A DNA stretch of 64,000 nt, from the NCBI GenBank assembly GCA_900471815.1, contig UICE01000002.1, positions 124,001-188,000 of the forward strand, read 5' to 3'. This stretch comes from Hyphomicrobiales bacterium (GTDB lineage Bacteria; Pseudomonadota; Alphaproteobacteria; Rhizobiales; Rhizobiaceae). Position numbers and translations under genes: made by a program. The notes beneath the pieces were generated by a model. It saw only the letters and a program-made list of their open reading frames with translations, did not search any database and was not told the DNA's origin. Shown piece by piece: positions 44,749-54,229 of this stretch; positions within the stretch are counted from its first letter, which is position 1; every line of letters begins with the position of its first letter.

Positions 44749-45408
44749 ATGCAGGATCGCACGACAAATCGCATGCTATATTCCTTGAAAGTGACCGGGG
44801 CTCAAACAGCTGCGGCATTAGCGGAACGTCTGGATATTACCGCGGTGGCTGTTCGCCAGATGCTGGGGCGACTGCATGAAGCCGGCCTTGTCGATTATGA
44901 AGACAGCCGTGAGAGCGTGGGAAGACCCAAGAGGTTTTGGCATTTGACTGAGGCAGGAAACGCCCAGTTTCCGGATAATCATGCCGGGTTAACCAGAGAT
45001 CTCATCGCTTCAATCTCTGCGGTTTTCGGGGAGTCCGGACTGGATCAACTGATTTCTCATCGCGAACAGGCGACGCTTAATCAATATCAGCTTGCACTTG
45101 AACCAATTGAGACCCTTGAAGCCAAGGTGGAACAGCTTGCAGCCATTCGCTCGGCGGAAGGATATATGGCAACCAGCACCCGCAACGCAGAAGGCAAGCT
45201 CGTCCTTGTCGAGAATCATTGCCCTATTTGTGTTGCTGCACAGGCCTGTCAAAAACTCTGCCGCTCCGAGCTTGAAGTGTTTCAAGCAGCACTTGGGCCT
45301 GATGTTGAAGTTACACGTTTCGAGCACATCCTCAAAGGTGCGCGGCGTTGTGCTTATACAATTGCAGCAAGGCCACAACAAAGCGATCAGCTTGCGATGA
45401 AGCTGTAG
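44749..45408 (+). CDS. winged-helix transcriptional regulator with SufR-like cysteine cluster
   Basis: A 219-residue regulator. The N-terminal helix-turn-helix (about residues 10-62, TGAQTAAALAERLDITAVAVRQMLGRLHEAGLV, then a wing) is of the ArsR/DeoR-like COG2345 type. The C-terminal part has four or more conserved-looking cysteines: HCPIC, AQACQKLC and ARRCAY. In SufR and relatives such cysteines hold an Fe-S cluster that senses iron or redox state. The targets may be the divergent MFS exporter and itself. The 3' end overlaps the convergent GNAT gene by 22 bp. Confidence 0.87.
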   Translation: MQDRTTNRMLYSLKVTGAQTAAALAERLDITAVAVRQMLGRLHEAGLVDYEDSRESVGRPKRFWHLTEAGNAQFPDNHAGLTRDLIASISAVFGESGLDQLISHREQATLNQYQLALEPIETLEAKVEQLAAIRSAEGYMATSTRNAEGKLVLVENHCPICVAAQACQKLCRSELEVFQAALGPDVEVTRFEHILKGARRCAYTIAARPQQSDQLAMKL

Positions 45409-45938
45409 ACCATCGGACTGATGAAACGATCCCCTACCCGCCAATAATCGCGAAGGGGTCCGCCTTCGAGTGCAAAGCCCAGTCTCGCCGCCAATCGGAT
45501 TGAAGGTGCATTATCCGGATGGATAATCGCCGCAATGCGCCGCGTTTTCAGCTCATCAATGCAGTGGGTCATGATTTTTCGGACAGCCTCCGTCATCAGG
45601 CCTTGGCCGTGATATTCGGCCCGAAGAATATAGCCAATCTCAAGCTTGCGGCTGTAGGCTTCGCGATGGTGATAATTGACCATTCCGATACATTCATCTG
45701 TCTTGATATCGGCCACGGCCCAAGCAATGGCTGTTTCCGGCTGGGCTCCCTTCGCAAGAGCCCTTACCCAGCCCCGCGTTTCCTGGATATTCCTACAAGG
45801 CGCGAAATCCCAATATTGCACCAACTCCTGATTGCCGAGGCAAGCATGGAGACCCTTATCGTCCTTCGGCTCAAACTGACGCAAGCGCAATCTTTGCGTG
45901 ACCATAACAGGAAATTTTGTGGCCTGACTGGCCATCAT
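45387..45938 (-). CDS. GNAT-family N-acetyltransferase (RimJ/RimL-like)
   Basis: A 183-residue acetyltransferase of the RimJ/RimL type. TQRLRLRQFEPKDD begins the fold. The acetyl-CoA loop is IGYILRAEYHGQGLMTEAVRKIM (Q/R-x-x-G-x-G/A), and HPDNAPSIRLAARLGFALEG near the C-terminus is typical. Targets may be protein N-termini or small molecules. The start is one of two adjacent ATGs (45938, 45935) overlapping the stop of the upstream gene (ATGA), so translation is probably coupled. A longer frame to 46058 runs inside the neighbour. Confidence 0.88.
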   Translation of the reverse strand: MMASQATKFPVMVTQRLRLRQFEPKDDKGLHACLGNQELVQYWDFAPCRNIQETRGWVRALAKGAQPETAIAWAVADIKTDECIGMVNYHHREAYSRKLEIGYILRAEYHGQGLMTEAVRKIMTHCIDELKTRRIAAIIHPDNAPSIRLAARLGFALEGGPLRDYWRVGDRFISPMVYSFIAS

Positions 45939-46528
45939 CTGCCCCATTTCGACTGCGGCGGAACCGAAACTGGCGTTGCCTTGCCGCGGCGACGCAAAAA
46001 TAAAAGCCCGGCTATGCTGATTACGATCAAGGCAATACCAGCGGGCATGATACGCCAATCGACAATTGAAGCGTTTTTTCGCAAAACCAGATCGACATGA
46101 GCCACTTCCAACCCGTCAAAATCGCCTGGCCCTATCGTGAAGAGATAATCTCCGTCTTGGGCAGGGTTGATATCGCCAATTTCATCGCGATAGATCTGCT
46201 GCCCTTGTGGCGAACCTTTATTGGTGGCTTTTGAGCCGGTATAGTTCAATGTTTCAACAAGAACGTCTTTGCCATTATGGGTCACAACCGCGGTTAAGGC
46301 GGTGCGGCTTACCGTCGGGATAAAATTGCGAAGTGTTTGCATATCGACAAAGGCGCGCACGGGCGCATCTTCAACTTTCAAGGCAACCGTGACAGGCTTG
46401 TAGGGGCCGGGCCGGTCATAAACACGCCAGGTTCCGATCTCCTCTCCAGAGAAATTCAAGGCTGCCCAAGGCCCGCCAATGCCGAAGACAACACCTAGAA
46501 CAAGCAGAAACAGGAAAACGAAACGCAT
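45935..46528 (-). CDS. membrane-anchored protein of unknown function
   Basis: A 197-residue protein with an N-terminal hydrophobic segment (residues 3-24, signal or anchor) and a second one near the C-terminus (about 161-178), followed by a basic tail (LRRRGKATP). The central ~130 residues are predicted beta-rich and face the periplasm; they contain GTWRVYDRPGPYKP and DGDYLFTIGPGDFDGLE. I do not recognise a named family. GGGGAGG upstream supports ATG 46528. It is coupled to the GNAT gene and 78 bp after holC. Confidence 0.75.
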   Translation of the reverse strand: MRFVFLFLLVLGVVFGIGGPWAALNFSGEEIGTWRVYDRPGPYKPVTVALKVEDAPVRAFVDMQTLRNFIPTVSRTALTAVVTHNGKDVLVETLNYTGSKATNKGSPQGQQIYRDEIGDINPAQDGDYLFTIGPGDFDGLEVAHVDLVLRKNASIVDWRIMPAGIALIVISIAGLLFLRRRGKATPVSVPPQSKWGR

Positions 46529-46543
46529 CGGCGCCTCCCCTTA

Positions 46544-46608
46544 AAAGCAATTCCAATTTACGCAATTCCGGACGGATAACCGGTGTCCACTTTTCCTGAA
46601 ATTGCTTT
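46544..46608. repeat. palindromic Rhizobiales-type intergenic repeat
   Basis: A ~65-bp element bounded by AAAGCAATT (46544-46552) and AATTGCTTT (46600-46608). Inside are GCAATTCCGGACGG and CCGGTGTCCACTTTTCCTGAA. The core resembles a very common Rhizobiales intergenic repeat (CAATTCCGGACGG... with ...CTTTTCCTG-AATTGC), known to me from other genomes. The right edge overlaps the stop codon of holC. Confidence 0.72.
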
Positions 46609-47056
46609 AAGCCTTCTTTTCCCAGCGCCCCTCGGCATTCTGCTGCCAATAGGTCAACGCATGGCCCTGATCTTTCAATAATTTCCATTGTGCCCGAGCC
46701 TGCTCAAGCTGCTGCTGGTCATGGCCATCAAACATCAAAATAAGGCGCTCATAGTTTTCGGCATCACTTGGGACGGCTCCGTCAACGAGAAACCGGACCG
46801 TTGCCGCATTGGGATTGGCATCCGTTGTCGTCAGGATAACCGGCTGTTCTTCAGGATTGGCCTCCTGATCCGTGCCATGGGCAAGAAATGACGAATCCGA
46901 CCAGGTCCATAAATGATTATCCAGACTGTCGCGCCGTTCCTGCGAGCCAGTCTGGATGACAACTCTCCACTTCCGGTCAAGCGAGCGCTCAACGAGCCCG
47001 GGCAACGCATTTTCCAGGGTCGATTCAGTCAAGTGGTAGAAGAGAATTTCAGTCAT
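46607..47056 (-). CDS. holC: DNA polymerase III subunit chi
   Basis: HolC (chi) links the clamp loader to single-strand-binding protein. The 149-residue protein begins MTEILFYHLTESTLENALPGLVERSLDRKWRVVIQ. It has the alphaproteobacterial DNHLWTWSDSSFLAHG block, LTTTDANPNAATVRFLVDGA and the LERAQWKLLKDQGHALTYW-type end. Its stop codon TAA lies in the edge of a palindromic repeat. It follows pepA and a GST gene on the same strand, an order common in alphaproteobacteria (pepA-holC). Confidence 0.93.
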   Translation of the reverse strand: MTEILFYHLTESTLENALPGLVERSLDRKWRVVIQTGSQERRDSLDNHLWTWSDSSFLAHGTDQEANPEEQPVILTTTDANPNAATVRFLVDGAVPSDAENYERLILMFDGHDQQQLEQARAQWKLLKDQGHALTYWQQNAEGRWEKKA

Positions 47057-47069
47057 TTCATTCCGTATG

Positions 47070-47702
47070 TCAGAATTTCATGCAGTCCGGTCGTGTCTCG
47101 ACCATACTGGCGGATACACGCATCGAATCCCACCATTCCCGCAAGCGTGGCCTCTCGTCAATCAGCGCGGCCCCTGGTTCCACTGTATCGGCAGCGGCAA
47201 GCGTGCTCATCATATAGAATGTGGCAAGTGTTGGCGTTGTGAAGCCGCAGGCAGGTGACTTGTCAAGAATTCCCTCGATAACACCCAGCACCTGTCGGGA
47301 TTGGGTAATTGCCTCGTCCGTCGGTGCCAGTCCATCACGCCAATAGATCGGAACATAAAGCCCCCAGACCAATGGCCGGTAGGCATATGCATCAACAATT
47401 CGCATGAGCTGCCGCATGCGTGCTGCATCCTTTACAGATGACGGTATCAATGCAGGCTCGTCAAAAACTGCGTCGATATAATGCACAATGGCATCGGTCT
47501 CATAAAGACCGAAACCATCTATTTCTATCGCCGGGATTTTTCCGAATGGATGCAGCTGGTCATAGTGAGCCGGGAGCTTTCCTCCCTCGAAAGGGTCGGC
47601 CTCCACCATTGAAAATTTGGCTCCCTTAGTGAGGAGGACAAGTCTGACAATGCGTACATATACGCTCTCAAGCGTTCCATAGAGGTTGATCTCCACGGTC
47701 AA
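47070..47702 (-). CDS. glutathione S-transferase family protein
   Basis: A 210-residue GST. The thioredoxin-like domain begins [21 protein letters not shown], the cis-Pro block is [26 protein letters not shown], and the C-terminal part is helical. It lies between pepA (start overlapping the pepA stop, ATGA) and holC (13 bp downstream). It is therefore inserted in the usual pepA-holC pair; the functional link is unknown. Confidence 0.88.
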   Translation of the reverse strand: MTVEINLYGTLESVYVRIVRLVLLTKGAKFSMVEADPFEGGKLPAHYDQLHPFGKIPAIEIDGFGLYETDAIVHYIDAVFDEPALIPSSVKDAARMRQLMRIVDAYAYRPLVWGLYVPIYWRDGLAPTDEAITQSRQVLGVIEGILDKSPACGFTTPTLATFYMMSTLAAADTVEPGAALIDERPRLREWWDSMRVSASMVETRPDCMKF

Positions 47703-49189
47703 CCCTCAAAATTATCCTGAACAAATCTGTCCAGAAGCCGCACCCCGAATCCTGAAGCCCAGGACTGGCTGTATTCATTGGTGGGAGCGCCTATCGCCGT
47801 GGCAGCGATGTCCAGATGCGCCCAAGGCGTATCGCCGACAAAGCGCTGCAGGAATTGTGCAGCTATGATCGCGCCGCCATAGCGCCCGCCAATATTTTTC
47901 ATGTCGGCATTCTTGGTATCGAGAAGCTTGTCATATTCCGATCCAAGAGGCATGCGCCAGAGTTTTTCTCCCGTAGCCTGTCCGGCCTCCAAAAGTTGCC
48001 CCGCAAGCTCGTCATTATTGGAGAATAGACCTGCATGATGAAGACCGAGCGCTATCATGATCGCGCCGGTTAGCGTGGCCAGATTTATCATGAGCTTTGG
48101 CTTGAAACGATCATTGCAGTAGTAAAGCGCATCCGCCAGAACAAGACGTCCCTCGGCATCGGTATTGAGCACTTCTATGGTTTGCCCCGACATAGAGGTC
48201 ACGATATCGCCCGGACGTTGTGCATCGCCGTTGATCATGTTTTCCACGATGCCGATCACGCCGACGACATTTACTTTTGCCTTGCGCGTGGCCAAAGCAT
48301 GCATCAGACCGGTGACAGCAGCAGCGCCGCCCATATCGCCCTTCATCTCCTCCATGCCACCCGCGGTTTTGATGGAGAGACCGCCGCTATCAAAGGTGAC
48401 CCCCTTGCCGATAAATGCGATCGGCTGGTCCTTGCCCTTGCTTCCGTTCCAATGCATCACGGCCAGACGCGCCGGGCGGGTAGAACCCTGTGCAACACTG
48501 AGAAGCGAGCCCATGCCCAGCTTTTTCATATCTTTCTCGGACAATATTTCGACCTTCACGTCGAGCTTCTTCAGCTCCTCAATGCGTTCAGCAAATTCGA
48601 TGGGTCCAAGCATATTGGCAGGTTCGTTCACCAGATCACGCGCCAGCACAACGCCTTCTGCGACCGCTTCGGCTTGAGCAAAAGCTTTTTTTGCCGCTTG
48701 AGGATCTGCCACGTGAATGGTTATGCGGGCTGAGCGATAATCCTTTTCGCCGTCCCTGTTCTTTTTCGTTTTGTATTTGTTGAAACTATAGGAGCGCAGC
48801 AATATGCCGAGTGCAAAATCAGCGGCGCTTGTGGCCGAAATTTGCGTATCCGGAAGCGCCAGAACAATCGATATGTCTTTCACACCGGCCACTTTCGCAA
48901 GAGCGGCACCGCCCAGTTTCAGCCAATCATCGGCCTTAAGTTTGTCTGGATCACCCGTTCCTATCAGCACCAGCCGATCAAGTTGAGTATCCGCAGGAGC
49001 GATTGTGGAAATACCCGAAGCCAGTTTACCTTTAAAATCCGAAACATTGATGATACGCGACAGCGCATCGGCACCGATAACAGATTCGGCCTCTGCAGAG
49101 ATCTTACCTTCAGCATTGGCCAGCAAAATGGCAGTCTTGCCTTCGATTGGCGCGTGCTTCGCAAAACTGATGGATGGGCGTTTGGACAT
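47699..49189 (-). CDS. pepA: leucyl aminopeptidase (M17)
   Basis: A cytosolic di-metal aminopeptidase, 496 residues, of peptidase family M17. The metal-site segments are [14 protein letters not shown] (containing K and D ligands) and [14 protein letters not shown] (containing D, E and R). The C-terminal [10 protein letters not shown] is also standard. The N-terminal domain (about 1-170) is more variable. It removes N-terminal residues in protein turnover; some homologues also bind DNA in recombination and regulation. It is divergent from lptF with 270 bp between them. Confidence 0.96.
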   Translation of the reverse strand: MSKRPSISFAKHAPIEGKTAILLANAEGKISAEAESVIGADALSRIINVSDFKGKLASGISTIAPADTQLDRLVLIGTGDPDKLKADDWLKLGGAALAKVAGVKDISIVLALPDTQISATSAADFALGILLRSYSFNKYKTKKNRDGEKDYRSARITIHVADPQAAKKAFAQAEAVAEGVVLARDLVNEPANMLGPIEFAERIEELKKLDVKVEILSEKDMKKLGMGSLLSVAQGSTRPARLAVMHWNGSKGKDQPIAFIGKGVTFDSGGLSIKTAGGMEEMKGDMGGAAAVTGLMHALATRKAKVNVVGVIGIVENMINGDAQRPGDIVTSMSGQTIEVLNTDAEGRLVLADALYYCNDRFKPKLMINLATLTGAIMIALGLHHAGLFSNNDELAGQLLEAGQATGEKLWRMPLGSEYDKLLDTKNADMKNIGGRYGGAIIAAQFLQRFVGDTPWAHLDIAATAIGAPTNEYSQSWASGFGVRLLDRFVQDNFEG

Positions 49190-49459
49190 GATATCTCCAG
49201 ATTGAACAAAACGTGATTTTCTTATTTATCAAACGTGATGAAATAAGGGACTCAACGAAGTATGTGGACTAACACCTTGTTAACCAGCTTTCTTCGCCTA
49301 TTTTTAGCCAAGCCTGACTAGATTGAACTAAAGTCGATATATAGAACACGTAACGGGTTCGTCCCAAAATTCCATGGGCTTCATGGGATAAACTGAACAG
49401 CCGGTCTTTCCGGTCCGGTGGTTAAACAAGGTGGCGGAACTCTTCTTGCGAAACATGAC

Positions 49460-50665
49460 ATGCGCCTGATTGAGATATATATCTTGCGACGGATCGTCGT
49501 CATGTTTTTTGCTGTGCTGCTTTCGGCAGTCGGCGTGACGTGGATTGTCCAGGTGCTGGGGCGCATCAACTTCCTGACGACCAGTGGGCAAAGCTTTTTC
49601 TACGTTCTCAAATTCAGTTCCAATCTGCTTCCATCCGCCTTCCCGCTTGTTATGCCATTTGCGCTGGTGATTGCTGTTACGCAGACGCTTTCGACAATGA
49701 ACCAGGATTCAGAGCTTGTCGTTATCAATGCCGCGGGCGCGCCGCGCTCGGCGGTGATCCGCCCCGTTCTGCTTTTTGCCGCCTTCGTCTCAATATCGTC
49801 ATTCGTGATTGCAAATTTCATCGCGCCCTACTCCACACTTAATATGCGCCAGATGATTGCCGACGCGAATGCTGACGTCGTTAATCTTGTGGTGCAGCAA
49901 GGCGCTTTTCAGGAACTGGCGGACAATCTCTACATTCAGATCGAAGCACGCGATTCCAACGGCTCCATCAAGGGATTGTTTGTTTCCGATTCCCGCGATC
50001 CAACGACAGACCTGATTTATTACGCCAAGGAAGGACTGGTCGTTGAAACGGGAAACCAGAATCTGCTGGTCATGAAAGACGGCGAAATCGATCGCCGCGA
50101 TGTCCAGACCGGAAATGTTTCCATCATCAAGTTCAACACATATGCGCTTGATCTTGCAGCATTTTTGGCGGCAGATGAGAAAGAGCCGACCATTTTTGCG
50201 AAAGACCGCCCTCTGGATGAACTGTTGAATCCTGATCCGAACGACAAGCAATATAAGAGCAACCCACTGCGCTACACGTCTGAACTATACAAGCGATTCA
50301 CTGAGTGGAGTTATGCCTTTGTGTTTGCGTTGATTGCGCTGGCGGCAGCTGCCGATTCACGCTCCCATCGCGAGGCCCGGATTTCGGCCTCGTTTACCGC
50401 CATTACGCTCAGCCTCATCGTATTCTGGATGGCCTATTCGACGGGGCAAAACACCAATAAAAATGCAGACCTGCTGCCACTGCTGGTCGCGATACCACTG
50501 TTTGCGGGTCTGGCTGCAACCTATGCTTTGGTCACAAACCGGCAAATCGGTTTGCCTGATAGTTGGACGAAGTGGCTGAAATCAAACCTGGCGGCGCGGC
50601 AGGAAGCTTTTGCCGGCGTAGGCACGAAGCTGTTCAGTCGCAAACGCGGAGGCAACCGCAAATGA
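49460..50665 (+). CDS. lptF: LPS export ABC transporter permease LptF
   Basis: LptF is one of the two permeases of LptB2FG, which extracts LPS from the inner membrane. The 401-residue protein has three N-terminal and three C-terminal membrane segments around a periplasmic beta-jellyroll (about 130-280). It begins RLIEIYILRRIVVMFFAVLLS, a family hallmark. ATG 49460 is chosen; the frame extends to a GTG at 49418 without clear support. The ATP-binding lptB is not in the window. It overlaps lptG by 4 bp. Confidence 0.94.
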   Translation: MRLIEIYILRRIVVMFFAVLLSAVGVTWIVQVLGRINFLTTSGQSFFYVLKFSSNLLPSAFPLVMPFALVIAVTQTLSTMNQDSELVVINAAGAPRSAVIRPVLLFAAFVSISSFVIANFIAPYSTLNMRQMIADANADVVNLVVQQGAFQELADNLYIQIEARDSNGSIKGLFVSDSRDPTTDLIYYAKEGLVVETGNQNLLVMKDGEIDRRDVQTGNVSIIKFNTYALDLAAFLAADEKEPTIFAKDRPLDELLNPDPNDKQYKSNPLRYTSELYKRFTEWSYAFVFALIALAAAADSRSHREARISASFTAITLSLIVFWMAYSTGQNTNKNADLLPLLVAIPLFAGLAATYALVTNRQIGLPDSWTKWLKSNLAARQEAFAGVGTKLFSRKRGGNRK

Positions 50666-51750
50666 TAGGTTGGACTCTGGGTCGCTATTTCTTTTTGCGC
50701 TACGTGACAATCACGGCATATTTTTTGCTGGGCAGTTTCGCGCTGGCACTCATTCTCGATTTTACGGAGCTGTCGGGCAAATTATCGGCATTACCCGACT
50801 ATTCGCCGCTCGCCGCATTCGGCATATCGGCGATGCGCATCCCTTTCATCATGCAGCAGGTCTTTCCGTTCATCGCCCTGTTTTCGGCAATGGCAACGTT
50901 GATTTCCCTGAATCGCAAGTACGAACTTGTTGTCGCTCGTTCAGTTGGGGTTTCAGCGTGGCAGTTCCTGTTGCCAGCCTGCGCAGGTGCCCTGCTTTTT
51001 GGTCTTATTGCCATATTACTGGTCAATCCCCTCGCCGCTCACGGCTATGAGCGAAGCGAGCAAATCACCTCCGCCTGGCGTTCCGGCAAAGCCAATGATG
51101 TTGGCACGAACCGCGTTCCGTGGCTCCGCCAAAAGACTGAAGATGGCGAAACCATTATCGGAGCCAAATCTATCGTCAATCGTGGTTTACGATTGGTTGA
51201 CGCGACTTTCATTCGGCTGGACAAGAATCAGGACATTCGGGAACGGCTTGATGCGCGAACCGCTGACTTGAAAGATGGCTATTGGGAACTGAACAATGTG
51301 ACCAAGTTTGTGCTTGGCGAAACCCCGGTTCCGTTGGATTCAATACGTATTCCGACGCATCTTCGCCCTGAATTCGTTGAAGAAAGCCTCGCCAAGCCTG
51401 AAACAATTCCTTTTTTTGAGCTGCGTAACAAAATTGCCGCAGCCCGTTCTTTTGGTTATTCAGCCAACAGTTTTGACATGCATTTCCAGTCTTTGCTGGC
51501 TTTACCGGCTTTGTTGATGGCGATGACTTTGATCGCCGCGACAGTTTCGTTGAAATTTGTTCGCTTTGGACAATCCGGAACGATGATTCTGGGTGGCGTC
51601 CTGGCGGGCTTCGTGCTTTATGTCGTCACTGTTGTGGTCAAGGCATTTGGCAATGCGGGATTCGTCCCGCCTTTCATAGCCGCATGGACACCCGTGTTGA
51701 TTGCAACATTTTTTGGGGTCTCCTTTCTGTTGCACAAGGAGGATGGTTAG
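50662..51750 (+). CDS. lptG: LPS export ABC transporter permease LptG
   Basis: This is the partner permease of LptF. The protein has 362 residues, six membrane helices and a central periplasmic domain. The start MIGWTLGRYFFLRYVTITA, the SGKLSALPDYS segment and the C-terminal RFGQSGTMILGGVLAGFVLYV motif are typical. ATG 50662 overlaps the lptF stop (ATGA). The last bases contain the lptD ribosome site. Confidence 0.95.
   Translation: MIGWTLGRYFFLRYVTITAYFLLGSFALALILDFTELSGKLSALPDYSPLAAFGISAMRIPFIMQQVFPFIALFSAMATLISLNRKYELVVARSVGVSAWQFLLPACAGALLFGLIAILLVNPLAAHGYERSEQITSAWRSGKANDVGTNRVPWLRQKTEDGETIIGAKSIVNRGLRLVDATFIRLDKNQDIRERLDARTADLKDGYWELNNVTKFVLGETPVPLDSIRIPTHLRPEFVEESLAKPETIPFFELRNKIAAARSFGYSANSFDMHFQSLLALPALLMAMTLIAATVSLKFVRFGQSGTMILGGVLAGFVLYVVTVVVKAFGNAGFVPPFIAAWTPVLIATFFGVSFLLHKEDG
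51736..51742 (+). promoter_or_regulatory. ribosome binding site for lptD inside the end of lptG
   Basis: The perfect AAGGAGG lies within the last codons of lptG. Its 9-nt spacing to GTG 51752 is ideal, whereas ATG 51743 starts with no spacing. It therefore decides the lptD start. Confidence 0.7.
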
Positions 51751-51751
51751 A

Positions 51752-54094
51752 GTGGGATTGAATGTAACGCGCTCGGTGTTACCGTCGTGGCTCGCACGTT
51801 TGTTGTGCGGGACGGCAGTGCTATGCCTAGCAGGCGGGATTTCGCTCCCAGCCTATGCCCAGACAAATGATGCACTTGTGGGCACTGTCCAGACTAATCC
51901 AAATGCACAGCTTCTTCTGGAATCAGACGAGCTTGTCTACGACATCAATGCCAAGACGATTTCCGCCGTTGGTGGTGTGCAGATTGACTATGATGGAAAC
52001 CGGCTTGTCGCGCGTCAGGTCACGTATGACCAGAATACCGGCCGCCTGAAAGCCATGGGCAAAGTTGAGATTGTCGAAAAAGACGGCAATCGGATTTATG
52101 CCGAGAATCTCGATGTCACCGACGATTTCCGCGAAGGCTTTGTCAATGCCCTGCGCGTTGAGTCCGCTGACAATACGCGGTTCGCAGCCGAAAGCGCCGA
52201 GCGTATTGGCGGCGAAATTACAACCTTTAACAACGGTATATATACTGCCTGCGAGCCTTGCCGTACAAAGCCGGACAAAGCTCCGCTCTGGCAGGTCCGT
52301 GCGCAAAAGATCATTTGGAACGGCAAGAAGAAGACAATTCGTTTCGAGCGTGGCCGTTTTGAAATGTTCGGCATGCCATTGGCCTTCCTGCCAGCCTTCG
52401 AAATTGCAGATCCGACGGTCAAGCGCAAAAGTGGCTTTCTCATTCCAAGCTACAAGCATGAAACCAACCTCGGATCAGGCGTTTCCGTGCCATATTTCTG
52501 GGCCCTTGCACCCAATTATGATCTGACGCTTACCGGTACTTATTACAGCAAGCAGGGTTTCCTCGGTGAAGCTGAATGGCGCCACCGCGTGACCAATGGC
52601 GAATATTCGATCAAGGTTGCCGGCATCAGCCAGCGTGAGCCGGAAGCGTTCAACCCCGGTGAAGAGGTTGACCGCGACAACGAAGGCCGCGGCATGATTG
52701 CAACCAAGGGTGCGTTGCGGATTAATCCCCGCTGGACCGTTGGCTGGAACGTCATGGCACAATCAGACAAGGCGTTCGCCTATCGATATGGCATTGATCA
52801 ATATGACAATTACAATATCACCAACGAAGTCTACCTGACCGGTATCAATGATCGAAACTATTTCGATCTTCGCTTCTATAATTTCCTTGTTCAGGAATCG
52901 ATTGATAATGATAATTCCAGCGCCCAAGAAACGAAGCAACCTTGGGTAATGCCAAGTTTGGATTACGCTTTCACGCCCACACAATCAGTTGCAGGCGGCG
53001 AACTGAATTTCGATGTTAATTTGCAAGCTCTGCATCGTGATAGGCAAAGTGGTACCGGATTCGACGATGTTACCCGCGAAGGTTACATTTCCGGCATTAA
53101 AGGCAACAATGGACGCTTGACCGCTGAAGCGGAATGGAAACGTACATTCATCGCGCCTAACGGCCTGGTTATTACCCCCCTCCTCGCTTTGCGCGGTGAT
53201 GGAATGTATGTGGACTCCGACACGGCCGCTGTGGTGCGTTCTGAAGCCTTCCGCGGCATGGCGACAGCAGGTCTTGAGGCCAGATGGCCTATCCTGTTCT
53301 CAACGACCAGCTCGACGCATGTGCTTGAGCCGACTGCTCAGCTATTCGTTCGCAACAATGAGCCCTATGCGGGCGAGATGCCGAACGAAGACGCGCAGAG
53401 CTTTGTTTTCGACGCATCCAGCCTGTTCGAGCGTGACAAATTTTCTGGTTATGACCGGGTTGAAGGTGGCACGCGCGTCAATCTCGGCGTTCGCTATTCC
53501 GGTACATTCAGTAATGGCCTGTCGCTCAATGGTATTGCTGGCCAGTCATTCCATATCGCCGGGAAAAATTCGTTCAATACGAATGACTTCGTGAATGTTG
53601 GCGCAGAGTCTGGCCTTGAAGATGACCGTTCAGACTATGTTGCGATGATTGGTGCCAATTATGGCCGGTTCAACGTGACAACTGGCGGGCGCTTCGACAA
53701 GGACACATTTGAGGTTCGCCGCGCCGAAGTTGCCAGCACAGCGGATGGCAAGTATGGCTCAGCCTTTGTCAAATATGCATTCATTGACAAGCAGGAGACT
53801 TACGGGTTTCCGACAGACCGCCACGAGGTGACGGTAGGCGGCTCTGCCAAGCTAACACCGAACTGGCGTGTTCTCGGCTCAGGGACCTATGATCTCGTAT
53901 CCGAGACGTTGGTGAAGCGCACCGCAGCGCTGGCCTATGATGATGAATGCTTCACATACAGCATGTATTATCAGCAAGAGCAGCCTGTGACCGTTAATGG
54001 CGCAGAGGGCGACAAGACGACGAAATTCGGGTTCAATATCTCGTTCAGAACGCTCTGGGGCGTTGGTGAGCCAGTTGATATTGGCGGCATCTAA
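51752..54094 (+). CDS. lptD: LPS assembly outer-membrane protein LptD
   Basis: LptD is the outer-membrane LPS translocon, forming a plug-and-barrel with LptE. A signal peptide of about 35 residues ends PAYAQ. The N-terminal jellyroll (OstA/LptA-like, about 45-170) includes DELVYDINAKTISAVGGVQIDY. CEPCRTKP is the cysteine pair near residue 166, and a large C-terminal beta-barrel follows. The start is GTG 51752, one base after lptG; ATG 51743 is an alternative. A hairpin follows the stop. It is in one operon with lptF and lptG. Confidence 0.95.
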   Translation: MGLNVTRSVLPSWLARLLCGTAVLCLAGGISLPAYAQTNDALVGTVQTNPNAQLLLESDELVYDINAKTISAVGGVQIDYDGNRLVARQVTYDQNTGRLKAMGKVEIVEKDGNRIYAENLDVTDDFREGFVNALRVESADNTRFAAESAERIGGEITTFNNGIYTACEPCRTKPDKAPLWQVRAQKIIWNGKKKTIRFERGRFEMFGMPLAFLPAFEIADPTVKRKSGFLIPSYKHETNLGSGVSVPYFWALAPNYDLTLTGTYYSKQGFLGEAEWRHRVTNGEYSIKVAGISQREPEAFNPGEEVDRDNEGRGMIATKGALRINPRWTVGWNVMAQSDKAFAYRYGIDQYDNYNITNEVYLTGINDRNYFDLRFYNFLVQESIDNDNSSAQETKQPWVMPSLDYAFTPTQSVAGGELNFDVNLQALHRDRQSGTGFDDVTREGYISGIKGNNGRLTAEAEWKRTFIAPNGLVITPLLALRGDGMYVDSDTAAVVRSEAFRGMATAGLEARWPILFSTTSSTHVLEPTAQLFVRNNEPYAGEMPNEDAQSFVFDASSLFERDKFSGYDRVEGGTRVNLGVRYSGTFSNGLSLNGIAGQSFHIAGKNSFNTNDFVNVGAESGLEDDRSDYVAMIGANYGRFNVTTGGRFDKDTFEVRRAEVASTADGKYGSAFVKYAFIDKQETYGFPTDRHEVTVGGSAKLTPNWRVLGSGTYDLVSETLVKRTAALAYDDECFTYSMYYQQEQPVTVNGAEGDKTTKFGFNISFRTLWGVGEPVDIGGI

Positions 54095-54104
54095 CCATCA
54101 CGTT

Positions 54105-54128
54105 TGACGACCGCTCTTGCGGTCAGTC
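54105..54128 (+). terminator. hairpin after lptD
   Basis: The inverted repeat TGAC-GACCGC/GCGGTC-A-GTCA with a TCTT loop, 11 bp after the lptD stop, followed by CGCTTTTGCC. The T run is short, so it may attenuate rather than fully terminate before surA. Confidence 0.6.
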
Positions 54129-54229
54129 ACGCTTTTGCCTTAGTAAAGCGACAGTAATTACGCTACTACACCAAAGCACTAAGGCTACAGCCCGCTTATT
54201 ACATGCGGACAATGATTGGATAATTAGGA

